Numbered from the stretch's first letter, positions 1-8,741 are shown. The stretch: 64,000 nt of DNA from Azospirillum doebereinerae (GCF_003989665.1 NZ_RZIJ01000007.1:62001-126000); one strand, 5' to 3'. Made by a program: numbers and translations. Notes: a model not told the origin generated them from the letters alone.

Positions 1-692
1 GGGACGAAGTCGCGCAGCAGGAAGGCGATGTCCCAGAACATGCCCGCCCCCGTGCCCCCCGCCAGCGAGCAGACCAGATGGACGTTGAGCGTCTTGTTCG
101 TCTCCACCCCTTCGTCCAGGCTGAAGGCGACCTTCTGGGCGGCGGTCTTCAGCTTTTCGAGGATCTCCTTGACCTCGTTGCAAAGGCCGATCCGGCCGAG
201 CGGGCGGCGCTGGCTGGCGCCCTTGGTTCCCTTCTGTCCGGACCCGAGCAGGCCCAGCGTTTCCTGGTCCGCCTCGGGGAGCCAGTCGAAATAGGCCCAG
301 GTGCCCTTGTCCTTGACCTCCCGCGCCCGGTTGTGCCCGGTTTGCAGGAGCGTGTTGAGGGTGTTGCCGACCCCCTCGGTCGGGATGAACTGGAACGCCT
401 TTTCCAGGCGCGGCAGCCGTCGTGTCTGGGCGCTCCAGCCATCCTGCCCGCCGCTCGGCGTCGGCAGCACATGGGTGTCGATCTGCGCCTCGTCGTCGGA
501 GGTGCTGTCGATGTCGAAGGCCAGCAATTGGATCAGGTTGTCCCTCATCGCCGCGGCCAGGGCGGTGTCGCCGCCGCTGGTGGCGAGCCAGCGCATGAAC
601 CGCAGCGTCCGCACGCCGGTTCCGCCCAGGCCGATGAACAGGGCCGGGCCGTAGGTCTTGTCGGAAGCAGGCCGGCTGTCGATGGGGCTCAT
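1..692 (-). CDS. Tubulin/FtsZ-like GTPase (Tubulin_2-like), C-terminus cut by window edge
   Basis: The reading frame starts at an ATG at 692 and stays open to the window edge, so only about 230 residues are visible. Near the N-terminus is a glycine-rich nucleotide loop, FIGLGGTGVRTLR (about residues 19-31). At residues 211-217 is AGGTGAG, which matches the tubulin/FtsZ signature GGGTG[S/T]G that contacts the GTP phosphates. It is followed by MFWDIAFLLRDF, as in the helix after the T4 loop. This is the layout of prokaryotic tubulin-like proteins rather than canonical FtsZ, because the loops are further apart and the surrounding sequence differs. The start overlaps the stop of the upstream vWA gene by ATGA, so the two are probably translationally coupled. 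A role in a GTP-driven, membrane-linked assembly is inferred. The family call rests on the motifs only. Confidence 0.75.
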   Translation of the reverse strand, partial: MSPIDSRPASDKTYGPALFIGLGGTGVRTLRFMRWLATSGGDTALAAAMRDNLIQLLAFDIDSTSDDEAQIDTHVLPTPSGGQDGWSAQTRRLPRLEKAFQFIPTEGVGNTLNTLLQTGHNRAREVKDKGTWAYFDWLPEADQETLGLLGSGQKGTKGASQRRPLGRIGLCNEVKEILEKLKTAAQKVAFSLDEGVETNKTLNVHLVCSLAGGTGAGMFWDIAFLLRDFV

Positions 693-3600
693 TGGGCATC
701 TCCGGGAAGGCGCGCGCTCTGCAGCGCCGGCGGGGCCGGCGGAGAGGCCTGGGTCTTGTTGTTGTAGGGGGCGTTCTTCGGGTTGAACGGCGACAGCCAA
801 TTGCTGACCGCCCAGCCCAGCGCGACCACCAGCACGACGGTCCCCATGGCCGTCGGCAGGAAGCCACGGCAGAAGCGCCGCGCGATGAAGCGCGGGTACT
901 CGACGTAGCCGCTGGCCTTATGAACCAGCACCGCCGCCCTCCACGTCACAATGAGGTGATATTCGAGGAAGACCAGCACGATGGAGGCAGCGGCGATGCC
1001 GAGACCGATGAAGATGGTGCCCTGGCTGTAGCCGTATCCGATGATGCCATGGGAAATCACAGAGTAATTCGTTAATAAAATAGCCCCGATCAGCGCGACA
1101 ATGCTGGGGGAAAAACTCTCTATCATGTTTATCCATGCCCGACCTTTCTTCACGAGTTCGGGGAGGTTCACGATCACGTCCTTTACGGCGGACAGACTGA
1201 AGTGGTTGATGTTTCCAAAATACATCAGCAGGACGATGATGAAGAAGACCGCCATCGCAACGACGGCCGTTATCATGGCCAAACCGGCGTTCATCCAGAT
1301 CTCGATGGGCTCGACGGTGAGCGGGTGCTTGCGCGTCGCTTCCTTGACGTGAAGGGTGGTGGAACCGAACTGGATGGTGGGATTCTTGACCGTGATGTCA
1401 CCTTCCAGGTACCAGCCCAGAAGCAGTTCCGTTTCGAGGCCCATCAGGATTTCCGGCCGCAGGACTTCGACCCTGTGCGCCTGCGAATCGTCCGAGGGTC
1501 GCAGATCCGCGTAGAAGGCCATGTTCTCCAGCGCGCTTTGGCGCTGGCGCTTCACCTTGACCGTGGCGCGGACGACCGTGTAGGGCGGGTTGCCGATCTG
1601 CACGCGCTGGATCAGGCTGTCCTGCACGGTGAACTCGAAGCTGTCCATTTTCAGCGGACCGCAGTTGGTGTCCGGCGCGTTGGGGGGCACGCCCGGCCGG
1701 GACGTCTCGTCGAACGGACAGAGCAGCAAGGACTGCTGGCCGTAGGCGGCGTTGAACAGGGGATCGGGCAGCGCCTGGGTCTTCGCCTCCTCGCCCAGGG
1801 CCGGCTTTCCCCCGGTTGTGCCGGTCGTCGGCTGGACCGTCTTTTCCTCTTGCAGCAAGACCGTCCCCAGCCGGCGGGAAACGTCGCGGGTCCACAGATC
1901 CACGGCCGTCACGCGGTTGGGGACCGTGCCGGTGTTGACGAGCCGCAGGTTGATCGCGGTGGAGCCTTTGGGGATCTGCTCGAGCGGATCCGGGCTGAGG
2001 GACAGCCTGACCGGGGAAGGAAGCGGGATCGTCACCAACCTCCCGGCTCCGACCGCGCAGGTCGGCGGGGTCTGGGTCTCCTCCAGTTGCGAGCGGGCGC
2101 ACACCCAGACCGTCCTGGGCTGCGCGTCGAGACCGGCGTCGGGCTTTTTCAGGACCCGGTTGTGATCCGGCTCCAAGAGAACCTCCACGCTTCTCGTCTG
2201 CTTGCCCGGCACCGGCGTGGGGGTCAGCGGCTTTGCCTTCAGAGGGGTGGAGGTGGAGTCGAGAGCGGAGGTGGCGAGCCAAGCCTCCTGGAAATACAAG
2301 GTGTGGTCGGATTCATTGTACAGATCGAGAACGAGCTTGCCCTGGCTGATGGTGCCGTTCTTGAGCTCCAGGGACACGCGGTCCAACGCGGTGACGGGGA
2401 AGCTTTCAGGCTGGGCGTTCCGGTCCTGCCCGGCCTCGACCAGCAGGGCGGTCTGCCGGAGCGCCGGGTTGATGGTGGGGAGGAGACTTTCGGGTATGGG
2501 CAGGACGAGCCTGGCTTCGGCCGGTTTGCCGCCCGGCACGGAACCTTCGACGGCTTGAGGCGACTGCAACTTGACCTCGACGCCGCCGGCGGCGCCATCG
2601 GCGCCGAAGCGCACGGCCTGTATGGTCGAGCGGCTCGACGCCGGGTTGCGGACCGTGGCGATGAGGGCGATGGACTGGTTCGGCCCGCCGGCCCCGAAAT
2701 GCGCGTCCCCCACCCGGAGCGGCTGCTTGCCGGGCATGTTCTCGATGGGGATGGCTTCCTGGCTTTCCAGCCCGTCCTGATCGACGAGCTTGAGCGCGAG
2801 CGGGCGCCGTTCCGCCAGTTCCCCCAGATCCTTGAACGGCACGGGGACGCGGATCTCGAAGGGAGCGGCGCGGCCGCCCTGCGGCAGGCGCGGGATCATG
2901 ACGGATTGGGAGCCGAGCGCGATCTTGACCGGGCTGGCTTCGCCGCCGGCGGCGTTGAGGCGCAACGCGCTGAGGCGGCCGTTGAAATGCCCTTCGTTGG
3001 CCACGCCGATGCGCAGGTCGAGAAGCTCGCCGTCGTTTCCGTCCACCCGTGCCGACACCGGCTTCAGCAGCATGCGTTCCGGCCGCTGGCGCGTGATGGC
3101 GACGCGGTCGGAAAGCTTGCCGGACAGGCTGTCCCTGATCGCTCCCATCAGGGGGCGGCCTTCGGCCAGCGCTTCCGCCACCACCGGCGACGCCGGGAAG
3201 GGAAAGGACGTGCTGGCCTGGGCGGCCTTGACGATGGCGGAGGTGGAGAGGGTGTCCAGCAGACGCTTGTCGTCGCCGTAGTAGATTTCAAGGTCGGTCA
3301 CGGTGCGCACCGACGGATCCGGGCTGCGCATCCCGACCTGGAGCGACCACTCCCGGCCGTTCGACGAGATGGCGGTGATGTCGGTGACGATCGCCGCGCC
3401 GTAGCGAGTCGCGTCCATGGACACCGGCTTGGCCCAGGCCGAATTTCCCCTTTCGTCCTCCGACCGCAGCGTCATGTACACGGGCCGTCCTTCGTCGAGG
3501 GCGCTGGTGAGGTCCGAGGATTCGAGCGTCAGGGGCGGAAGCTCCACCTTGGCGCCGGTGTCCAGGAAGTCGGTCTGGGGCGCGAAGATCTGGCCCAGAT

Positions 3601-4987
3601 CGGCGCCGCCGTCGGGGGAGCTGGAAAAGGCGACCTGGATGGGCTTCCGTCTCTTGCCGCTTTCGTTGGCCAGAGGCAGGGTGAGCCGGTAGGGCTTGTC
3701 GGCGGCGAAGCGCTTGGCGGTGACTTTCCCCGTCACCTGCGGGGGGGTGTCCTCGTACGCCTTGATGAACGCCTTGACCGGCCGGGTGTTGCCGCGGTTG
3801 GACACGCTGACCGGGATGCTGAACATGGCCATGAAGGGGGCGGCGTCCGCGCCGGTCAACTCCACTTCGACCTTGCGCTGCTCGCGCGGCAGGACGAGAG
3901 GAGGGCGGGGAAGGCGGCTTTCCTGGGCGCCCCCCGCCTTCGAATCGTTCCGGTCGCGGTGGAAGTTGAAGCCTTCCAGCGAGATCGGCCGGTCGGTTCC
4001 GTTGACGACGCCGAGGGTGCAGCCGACGGTCTTCTGCGCCGGATCGCGAAAGCACAGGCTTGCCTTCTCGTCGATCCTGAGGCCGTTTCCGGTGGCGTCC
4101 TCGACGATCTGGTTGAGGCGCTTGACGAATCCCGAGAGCTGCTGCTTGTAGAGGTCGAAATCGACCGTCTCGATGGAGAGCGGGGCGTTCTCCATCGCCT
4201 TCAGGGTCCAGCGCTCGTTGAAGGCGCGCGCGACGCAGGCGTCGTAGGCCGGGTTCCGGGTGACGGCGGGGGCGACTCTCAGGCCGATGAACACGACCGG
4301 GTAGCCGCTCTCCCGGTCGCCGTTGAACTGGTTCACGAAGGTCGCGAGATCGCCCAGCGGCGCGCGCAGGCGGGTCTGGTGCGCTCCGGTCGGAAAGCTC
4401 AGATAGTCGCAGACATCGGCCTTCGCGTTGCCGGGCGCCCTCTTCCGCGAGGGGCGCAGCTTTTCCGCCTCTTCCTGGATGAAGTCGCTGGCGATGAGGA
4501 CCATGTGCAGATGGCCGTCCGAGCGCGACCACTCGGCGGCGCTCTTTTTGATGCTCTCGAACAGCGGACCGAAATCCGTGGTCTTCACCGCATCGCTTTC
4601 GTCCAGAAGGCGGTCGAGGGACGCGGCCAGTTCGGCGCGCGCGCTGTTGACGGTCAGCGCGTATTTGTCCCTGACCGTCGCGCCGCCGAAGGTGGAGACG
4701 GTGATCCGGCTGCCCACCCGGATCAAGGGCATCGCCCGATCGCCGGAACCGACGGGCTCGTCGACCAACCCCTTGATCATCGCGACGATGGTCTTGTGCG
4801 GCGAGGCTTCGTTCCTCGGATTGAAGACCGAGCCGGAGCCGTCGATGTAGACATGCAGATCGATGGGCGGGAGATCCTGGGCTTCGGCCAGGGGCGTCCA
4901 GAAGGCCATCGCCGTCAGGATCGTCAGCATGGCGAAGCAGCGCCGCGGAAGACTCCCGCGGATCCATCCGTGCGATGACATGGGCAT
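689..4987 (-). CDS. Large exported von Willebrand factor A protein with four C-terminal membrane helices
   Basis: This protein has 1432 residues. It starts with a Sec signal peptide (basic stretch to about residue 17, hydrophobic core, cleavage near AEA-QD at 36-37). A vWA domain follows with an apparently complete metal-binding MIDAS: D49, S51, S53, T137 and D168. The long middle part looks like repeated beta-sandwich domains without a named match. Four hydrophobic helices lie near residues 1236-1257, 1294-1315, 1320-1345 and 1378-1398, before a proline-rich tail. The vWA and middle regions would therefore be periplasmic and the C-terminus anchored in the inner membrane. A GGAG sequence sits upstream of the ATG. 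The gene follows the regulator-like gene by 27 bp and overlaps the tubulin-like gene by 4 bp, so the three probably form one operon. Its function is unknown. The vWA call is firm. Confidence 0.8.
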   Translation of the reverse strand: MPMSSHGWIRGSLPRRCFAMLTILTAMAFWTPLAEAQDLPPIDLHVYIDGSGSVFNPRNEASPHKTIVAMIKGLVDEPVGSGDRAMPLIRVGSRITVSTFGGATVRDKYALTVNSARAELAASLDRLLDESDAVKTTDFGPLFESIKKSAAEWSRSDGHLHMVLIASDFIQEEAEKLRPSRKRAPGNAKADVCDYLSFPTGAHQTRLRAPLGDLATFVNQFNGDRESGYPVVFIGLRVAPAVTRNPAYDACVARAFNERWTLKAMENAPLSIETVDFDLYKQQLSGFVKRLNQIVEDATGNGLRIDEKASLCFRDPAQKTVGCTLGVVNGTDRPISLEGFNFHRDRNDSKAGGAQESRLPRPPLVLPREQRKVEVELTGADAAPFMAMFSIPVSVSNRGNTRPVKAFIKAYEDTPPQVTGKVTAKRFAADKPYRLTLPLANESGKRRKPIQVAFSSSPDGGADLGQIFAPQTDFLDTGAKVELPPLTLESSDLTSALDEGRPVYMTLRSEDERGNSAWAKPVSMDATRYGAAIVTDITAISSNGREWSLQVGMRSPDPSVRTVTDLEIYYGDDKRLLDTLSTSAIVKAAQASTSFPFPASPVVAEALAEGRPLMGAIRDSLSGKLSDRVAITRQRPERMLLKPVSARVDGNDGELLDLRIGVANEGHFNGRLSALRLNAAGGEASPVKIALGSQSVMIPRLPQGGRAAPFEIRVPVPFKDLGELAERRPLALKLVDQDGLESQEAIPIENMPGKQPLRVGDAHFGAGGPNQSIALIATVRNPASSRSTIQAVRFGADGAAGGVEVKLQSPQAVEGSVPGGKPAEARLVLPIPESLLPTINPALRQTALLVEAGQDRNAQPESFPVTALDRVSLELKNGTISQGKLVLDLYNESDHTLYFQEAWLATSALDSTSTPLKAKPLTPTPVPGKQTRSVEVLLEPDHNRVLKKPDAGLDAQPRTVWVCARSQLEETQTPPTCAVGAGRLVTIPLPSPVRLSLSPDPLEQIPKGSTAINLRLVNTGTVPNRVTAVDLWTRDVSRRLGTVLLQEEKTVQPTTGTTGGKPALGEEAKTQALPDPLFNAAYGQQSLLLCPFDETSRPGVPPNAPDTNCGPLKMDSFEFTVQDSLIQRVQIGNPPYTVVRATVKVKRQRQSALENMAFYADLRPSDDSQAHRVEVLRPEILMGLETELLLGWYLEGDITVKNPTIQFGSTTLHVKEATRKHPLTVEPIEIWMNAGLAMITAVVAMAVFFIIVLLMYFGNINHFSLSAVKDVIVNLPELVKKGRAWINMIESFSPSIVALIGAILLTNYSVISHGIIGYGYSQGTIFIGLGIAAASIVLVFLEYHLIVTWRAAVLVHKASGYVEYPRFIARRFCRGFLPTAMGTVVLVVALGWAVSNWLSPFNPKNAPYNNKTQASPPAPPALQSARLPGDAQ

Positions 4988-5014
4988 GAAACTCCGTGCT
5001 GTCTGCGCGAGACG

Positions 5015-5893
5015 TCAGCGTCGCGGTTTCTTGAGTTGCATCTGAATCGTGGTGGACGTGCAGCCGAGCAACCGGGCGACGACGTCCACGTCTTCGACCA
5101 GGGCCATGAACCGTTTGATGCACGAAGGTGGCGGTGTGCTGTATCTCCCCGAATCCCTCCAGCCCAGCCGGGAGTTGACCAGCGTTCGGGCAACGGCCTG
5201 GGCGGTGTAGACGCCGTTCGCCGCCGGGGGGCCGGAGGCGACGGACCTCACGAGTTGCCGCAAGTCCTCCTTGCTGGACGGCCATTTCAGCACCTCCAGC
5301 AGCGCGAAGACTTCAAGAGCGAAGCTGTGCGGCAAGCGTTCCGCCTCAAGGTAGTGAGTGACCAGCGCCTTGAGAGCGTCGTGACGTGTGTGGAGGAGCG
5401 GCACTTGAACGTGTCGAGTGGAAAGAATTGCAAGAAGATTAGGAAGAAATTTATCAGGATATTCGAGAAATTTTATGTCATTGCAATGCGCTATGATAAA
5501 TGAATTAGACTGATTAAGATCACCCATGCAAAACTTATACAGAATATTTTGAGAATTATTGTCAATTTTTTCGATGTCATGCAACACAATCAAGACCCCA
5601 TTGTTTAAATCCGTCTCAATGACATTTTTACGTAAATTGGATATATAATTTTTTTTGGCGCTGTGTGATCCGTGCTTTTCGGCCAAGGCTTGGATCACAT
5701 CGTCCGCTCCGCTGTCCCTCAGCCCGCTGACCAACACGAATGACTGAGACGCCGAAACATCGTCGATTTGGTTGGACAGGTCGGCGGTAAAACCAAAAGC
5801 TCTCGTGGGAGGGAGCTTGGCAACAGGCGATGAGGACGATGCGGCAATGTTTGAGGTGTCCATGGGCCAAACCATGAAAAATTTTATGGTCAT
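5015..5893 (-). CDS. Degenerate sigma54-activator-like AAA+ protein with Fis-type HTH
   Basis: The 292 residues can be aligned by eye to the AAA+ domain of NtrC-type activators, but key residues are gone. The P-loop equivalent (GLRDSGADD, about 57-65) has no GK[ST]. The Walker B equivalent is LIVLHDIE (101-108). The sensor I region is IIAHCND (133-139). There is no GAFTGA loop. The LPPLRER region survives as VPLLHTRHD (164-172), and WPGNVREL as WPSSKEDLRQL (204-214). The C-terminus (265-288) resembles a Fis-type helix-turn-helix. ATP hydrolysis and sigma54 remodelling are therefore unlikely, while DNA or protein binding is possible. The start is uncertain: MDTSN at 5863 is an alternative, and neither has a clear ribosome-binding site. 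The N-terminal two thirds is AT-rich whereas the end is GC-rich. It is the first gene of the vWA/tubulin operon. Confidence 0.6.
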   Translation of the reverse strand: MTIKFFMVWPMDTSNIAASSSSPVAKLPPTRAFGFTADLSNQIDDVSASQSFVLVSGLRDSGADDVIQALAEKHGSHSAKKNYISNLRKNVIETDLNNGVLIVLHDIEKIDNNSQNILYKFCMGDLNQSNSFIIAHCNDIKFLEYPDKFLPNLLAILSTRHVQVPLLHTRHDALKALVTHYLEAERLPHSFALEVFALLEVLKWPSSKEDLRQLVRSVASGPPAANGVYTAQAVARTLVNSRLGWRDSGRYSTPPPSCIKRFMALVEDVDVVARLLGCTSTTIQMQLKKPRR

Positions 5894-6376
5894 AATGACA
5901 AATTATTTTAAAAATACAAGTAATTATATTGCATGCCAATGTATGATGTTTTGACTGAGGCAATAATTATTCTTATTTAACGACATAAATCCGTGTGAAT
6001 ATATTATAAATATTTTGGTTTATCTGAAGTATTTTTTGCAGCTGATGCTTAAAAAATAAATTTCTCTATAGCTTTAAAGAATACAGATATTTCCCTCAAA
6101 AAACGCTTTTTCTCCTTTCCCGAAAGCATGAGGGTTGTAGTTTCTAATAACGTGCCCTTTTTTGCATGCAACGCCTTCCATAGCCGGCGGGATCGTGTCG
6201 CGGGTGTGAACCAAATACCTCTGGCATGATCCCGACTTTTTGAGCCTGCCGTTGTCGGTCCGGTTGCCTTTGCTGGCGCCGCTCGGTCGGGCCTCTGCGA
6301 AAGGGCGCTTGAGCGTGCCGGCTGTGATGCCGCAGAATGACCATGGACTCCCCAACGACACGCTTGGAGGGATGTC
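5894..6376. other. AT-rich divergent intergenic region
   Basis: About 480 bp separate the minus-strand vWA/tubulin operon from the plus-strand methanol-oxidation locus. The part from about 5880 to 6170 is strikingly AT-rich for this genome. It must hold the promoter of the vWA/tubulin operon and probably that of the gene at 6377. I see no convincing gene, RNA or clear promoter consensus. Open frames reading leftward through it have no family resemblance. Confidence 0.6.
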
Positions 6377-6712
6377 ATGAGCAAGCCTGCGGTCCTGTTC
6401 GCGCTTTGCCTGATTGCCGCCGGCGACGCGCGGGCCGAGGATGGATACCCGACCGCCGCGCGCGTCGATTACGTCCTGGGCTGCATGGCGGCCAACGGCC
6501 AGAGTCAGGAAGCGATGCGCAAATGCTCCTGCAGCGTCGACGAGATTGCGGCCCGCTTTCCCTACGACAAGTATGTGGCCGTCGAAACCGCCCGCGTCAT
6601 GCAGGACGCGCCGGGCGAACGCGCCTCGCTCGTGCGGGGGGCGGCGTGGATCAAGGATCTTCAGGAGGAGTTCCGGCAGATCCAGGTCGCCGCGGACCTC
6701 AAATGTTTCTGA
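6377..6712 (+). CDS. Small secreted cysteine-containing protein of the methanol-oxidation locus
   Basis: The 111-residue product has a signal peptide (LFALCLIAAGDARAE, cleavage near residue 21). A mature part of about 90 residues carries four cysteines, including the cluster CSCSVDEI and a C-terminal KCF. A strong GGAGGG lies 5 bases upstream of the ATG. No catalytic motif is visible. It opens the plus-strand run that continues with an ABC substrate-binding protein and permease, upstream of the PQQ dehydrogenase. A periplasmic accessory role is therefore likely but not shown. The paired cysteines suggest disulfides in the periplasm. Confidence 0.65.
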   Translation: MSKPAVLFALCLIAAGDARAEDGYPTAARVDYVLGCMAANGQSQEAMRKCSCSVDEIAARFPYDKYVAVETARVMQDAPGERASLVRGAAWIKDLQEEFRQIQVAADLKCF

Positions 6713-6767
6713 GTGCCTCGTCATCGCCAAGTTCCTGCAAGGGCCCGGCTGCAAGGGGGTGACGTCG

Positions 6768-7763
6768 ATGCTTCGCGAATGGATGCACGCGGCCTGCTTG
6801 GCGCTGGCCGTCCTGTCGTCCGACGCGGCCCAGGCCGCGGACCCCACGCCCCTGCGTCTCGGGCTGGTGACGTTCGGCACGGCCGGTTGGGAGGTCGACA
6901 CCATCGGGCGTCATGGCTTCGCCGCCTCGGCCGGTCTGGATCTGCGGGTGATCGAGCTTGCCAACCCGGAGGCCGGGAAGATCGCGCTGATGAGCGGCAC
7001 CGTCGACCTGATCGTCACCGACTGGATTTGGACGAGCCGTCAGCGCAACGACGGGACGCGCCTCGCCTTCCTCCCGTTCTCGACCTCGGTCGGATCGCTG
7101 ATCGTCGGACGGGACGCGCCGCTGGCCTCCTTGGCCGACCTGCGCGGCCGCCGGATCGGCGTGGCCGGCGGTCCGCTGGACAAGAACTGGCTGCTGCTTC
7201 GCGCCCTCGCCATCAAGGAGCACGGCTTCGATCCGGCGCGGGACGCGCAGCCGGTGTTCGCGGCTCCCCCGCTGCTCAATCAGCAGATGAGCGCCGGGCA
7301 ACTCGACGCGGTGCTGAACTACTGGCCTTTCGCGGCGCGGCTGGACCCACGGACGCACCGGCGTCTGCTCGACGTCGACCAGGTTGCGGCCCGGCTCGGC
7401 GTGGCGGGCGAGACGCCGGCGCTCGGCTATGTCTTTCGCGACGACTGGGGTCGGGAGCACGCCGACGCGGTCGCCGCCTTCTTCCGCGCCACCTTGCAGG
7501 CCAAGGAGACGCTGCGCGCCTCGGACGACGCGTGGGAGCCGCTGCGGCCGCTCATGCGCGCGGAGGACGAGCGCGTGTTCGCGGCCTTGCGCGACGGCTA
7601 CCGCGCCGGCATTCCCTCGCGCTGGGGGCAAGCGGAGAAGGACGCCGCCGCCGCGCTTTTCGGGATCGTCGCGGAACTGGGCGGTCCCGCTCTGGTGGGG
7701 GAGGCCGGGCGGTTGGCCGAAGGCACCTTCTGGCCCGACGCGTCCATTCCCGACTCCCGCTGA
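6768..7763 (+). CDS. NitT/TauT-type ABC transporter periplasmic substrate-binding protein
   Basis: I use the ATG at 6768, preceded by AAGGGGGT, rather than the longer open frame that runs back through the previous gene. This gives 331 residues. A signal peptide (CLALAVLSSDAAQAAD) precedes a two-lobed binding protein of the nitrate/taurine/thiamine-precursor class. Typical features are the opening LRLGLVTFGTAGWEV, the VDLIVTDW segment and SLADLRGRRIGVAGGPLDKNW. It lies 9 bp upstream of its permease. The only ATPase of matching class is at 18129-18998, at the other end of the locus. The ligand is unknown. Proximity to XoxF suggests something related to PQQ-dependent alcohol oxidation. Confidence 0.8.
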   Translation: MLREWMHAACLALAVLSSDAAQAADPTPLRLGLVTFGTAGWEVDTIGRHGFAASAGLDLRVIELANPEAGKIALMSGTVDLIVTDWIWTSRQRNDGTRLAFLPFSTSVGSLIVGRDAPLASLADLRGRRIGVAGGPLDKNWLLLRALAIKEHGFDPARDAQPVFAAPPLLNQQMSAGQLDAVLNYWPFAARLDPRTHRRLLDVDQVAARLGVAGETPALGYVFRDDWGREHADAVAAFFRATLQAKETLRASDDAWEPLRPLMRAEDERVFAALRDGYRAGIPSRWGQAEKDAAAALFGIVAELGGPALVGEAGRLAEGTFWPDASIPDSR

Positions 7764-7772
7764 GCGCCGCCC

Positions 7773-8513
7773 ATGATGAAAGCCGCGCAGCGCGGGCTGT
7801 CGTTGCTCTTGCTGCTGGCGTGCTGGCAGCTTGCCGCCGACACCGCCGGCAGCCGCCTGCTGCCGCCGCCGTCGGATGTGCTCGACGCGATCCTGCGCGG
7901 TGTGGCGAGCGGCGAACTGCCCCATCATCTGGCGGTGACGCTGAGGCGGGTGGCGGCGAGCTTCGTGGCGTCCATGGCGGTCGGCACCGCGATCGGCATC
8001 GCGCTCGGCCGTTCGACGGTGCTGGACCGTCTGTTCGACGGCTGGCTGGTGCTGTTCCTGAACCTGCCGGCGCTGGTGGTCATCATCCTGTGCTTCGTCT
8101 GGTTCGGGATGGTGGAGGCGACCGCCATCCTCGCCGTGTCGATCAACAAGATCCCCAACGTCGCGGTGATCCTGCGGGAAGGCGCGCGGACCCTCGACCG
8201 GGATTTTCTCGACGTCGCGCGGGTGTACCGGTTGGGGACCCTGCGCACGCTGCGGCACGTGGTGTTGCCTCAGCTCGCCCCGTACGTCCTGGCGGCGGCC
8301 CGGACGGGGCTGGCGCTGATCTGGAAGATCGTTCTCGTGGTCGAACTGCTGGGGCGCAGCGACGGCGTCGGATTCCAGATCAATCTGTATTTCCAACTCT
8401 TCGACGTGACCGTCATCCTGGCCTACACCTTCGCCTTCATCGCGGTGGTGCTGGCGATCGAGCTTGCCGTGCTGCAGCCGCTGGACCGGCGCGTGGGGCG
8501 CTGGCGGCGTTAG
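7773..8513 (+). CDS. NitT/TauT-type ABC transporter permease
   Basis: This 246-residue inner-membrane protein has about six hydrophobic segments. It carries the cytoplasmic EAA-type loop of binding-protein-dependent permeases, seen as EGARTLDRDFLDVARVYRLG followed by LRHVVLPQLAPYV. This matches the SsuC/TauC class. It would form the channel for the substrate-binding protein encoded 9 bp upstream. No ATPase follows, so the energy subunit is probably the one at 18129-18998. No strong ribosome-binding site precedes the ATG, consistent with coupling to the upstream gene. Confidence 0.85.
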   Translation: MMKAAQRGLSLLLLLACWQLAADTAGSRLLPPPSDVLDAILRGVASGELPHHLAVTLRRVAASFVASMAVGTAIGIALGRSTVLDRLFDGWLVLFLNLPALVVIILCFVWFGMVEATAILAVSINKIPNVAVILREGARTLDRDFLDVARVYRLGTLRTLRHVVLPQLAPYVLAAARTGLALIWKIVLVVELLGRSDGVGFQINLYFQLFDVTVILAYTFAFIAVVLAIELAVLQPLDRRVGRWRR

Positions 8514-8546
8514 CCGCGCCGAACCGGTGGGGCGTCCCGGCTCCCG

Positions 8547-8741
8547 TCACGTCTCCGGCTGCTGGCACCGCCAACGCCGCACGCGCCAGTTCGGATGATC
8601 CATTTCCCATTGCACCGCACTGACGTAACCGTTGCGCGTGCAGGACATCACATTCGAGAATTTGGAAGAGAAAGCCGGGCGCTCGATCGAACACTCTTCC
8701 GGGTTCGACATCAAGCATACAACCAGAACCAGTTCGAACAT
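8547..8741 (-). CDS. Small conserved four-cysteine protein
   Basis: The 64-residue product has four cysteines in the order VVCLM, EECSI, VMSCT and WRCQQ, and ends with HPNWRVRRWRCQQPET. I recognise this general pattern from a family of short uncharacterised alphaproteobacterial proteins (a hydrophobic start, a mid C-x-x-G/N segment, and a terminal HP-x-W-x-V-x-RW-x-C). A longer overlapping frame on the same strand lacks this pattern, so I prefer this one. It faces away from the neighbouring methanol genes and may be transcribed alone from the AT-rich region to its right. Function unknown. Confidence 0.55.
   Translation of the reverse strand: MFELVLVVCLMSNPEECSIERPAFSSKFSNVMSCTRNGYVSAVQWEMDHPNWRVRRWRCQQPET

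Noticed and set aside
1202..4978. Plus-strand open frame of 1258 codons opposite the vWA gene
   Set aside because: It mirrors the GC-rich codon pattern of the minus-strand gene, is rich in Arg/Gly/Asp/His without any domain, and has no ribosome-binding site. The minus-strand protein has a signal peptide, vWA domain and membrane helices.
6074..6904. Minus-strand open frame of 276 codons across the intergenic region
   Set aside because: It is antisense to the secreted protein gene at 6377 and its translation has no recognisable feature.
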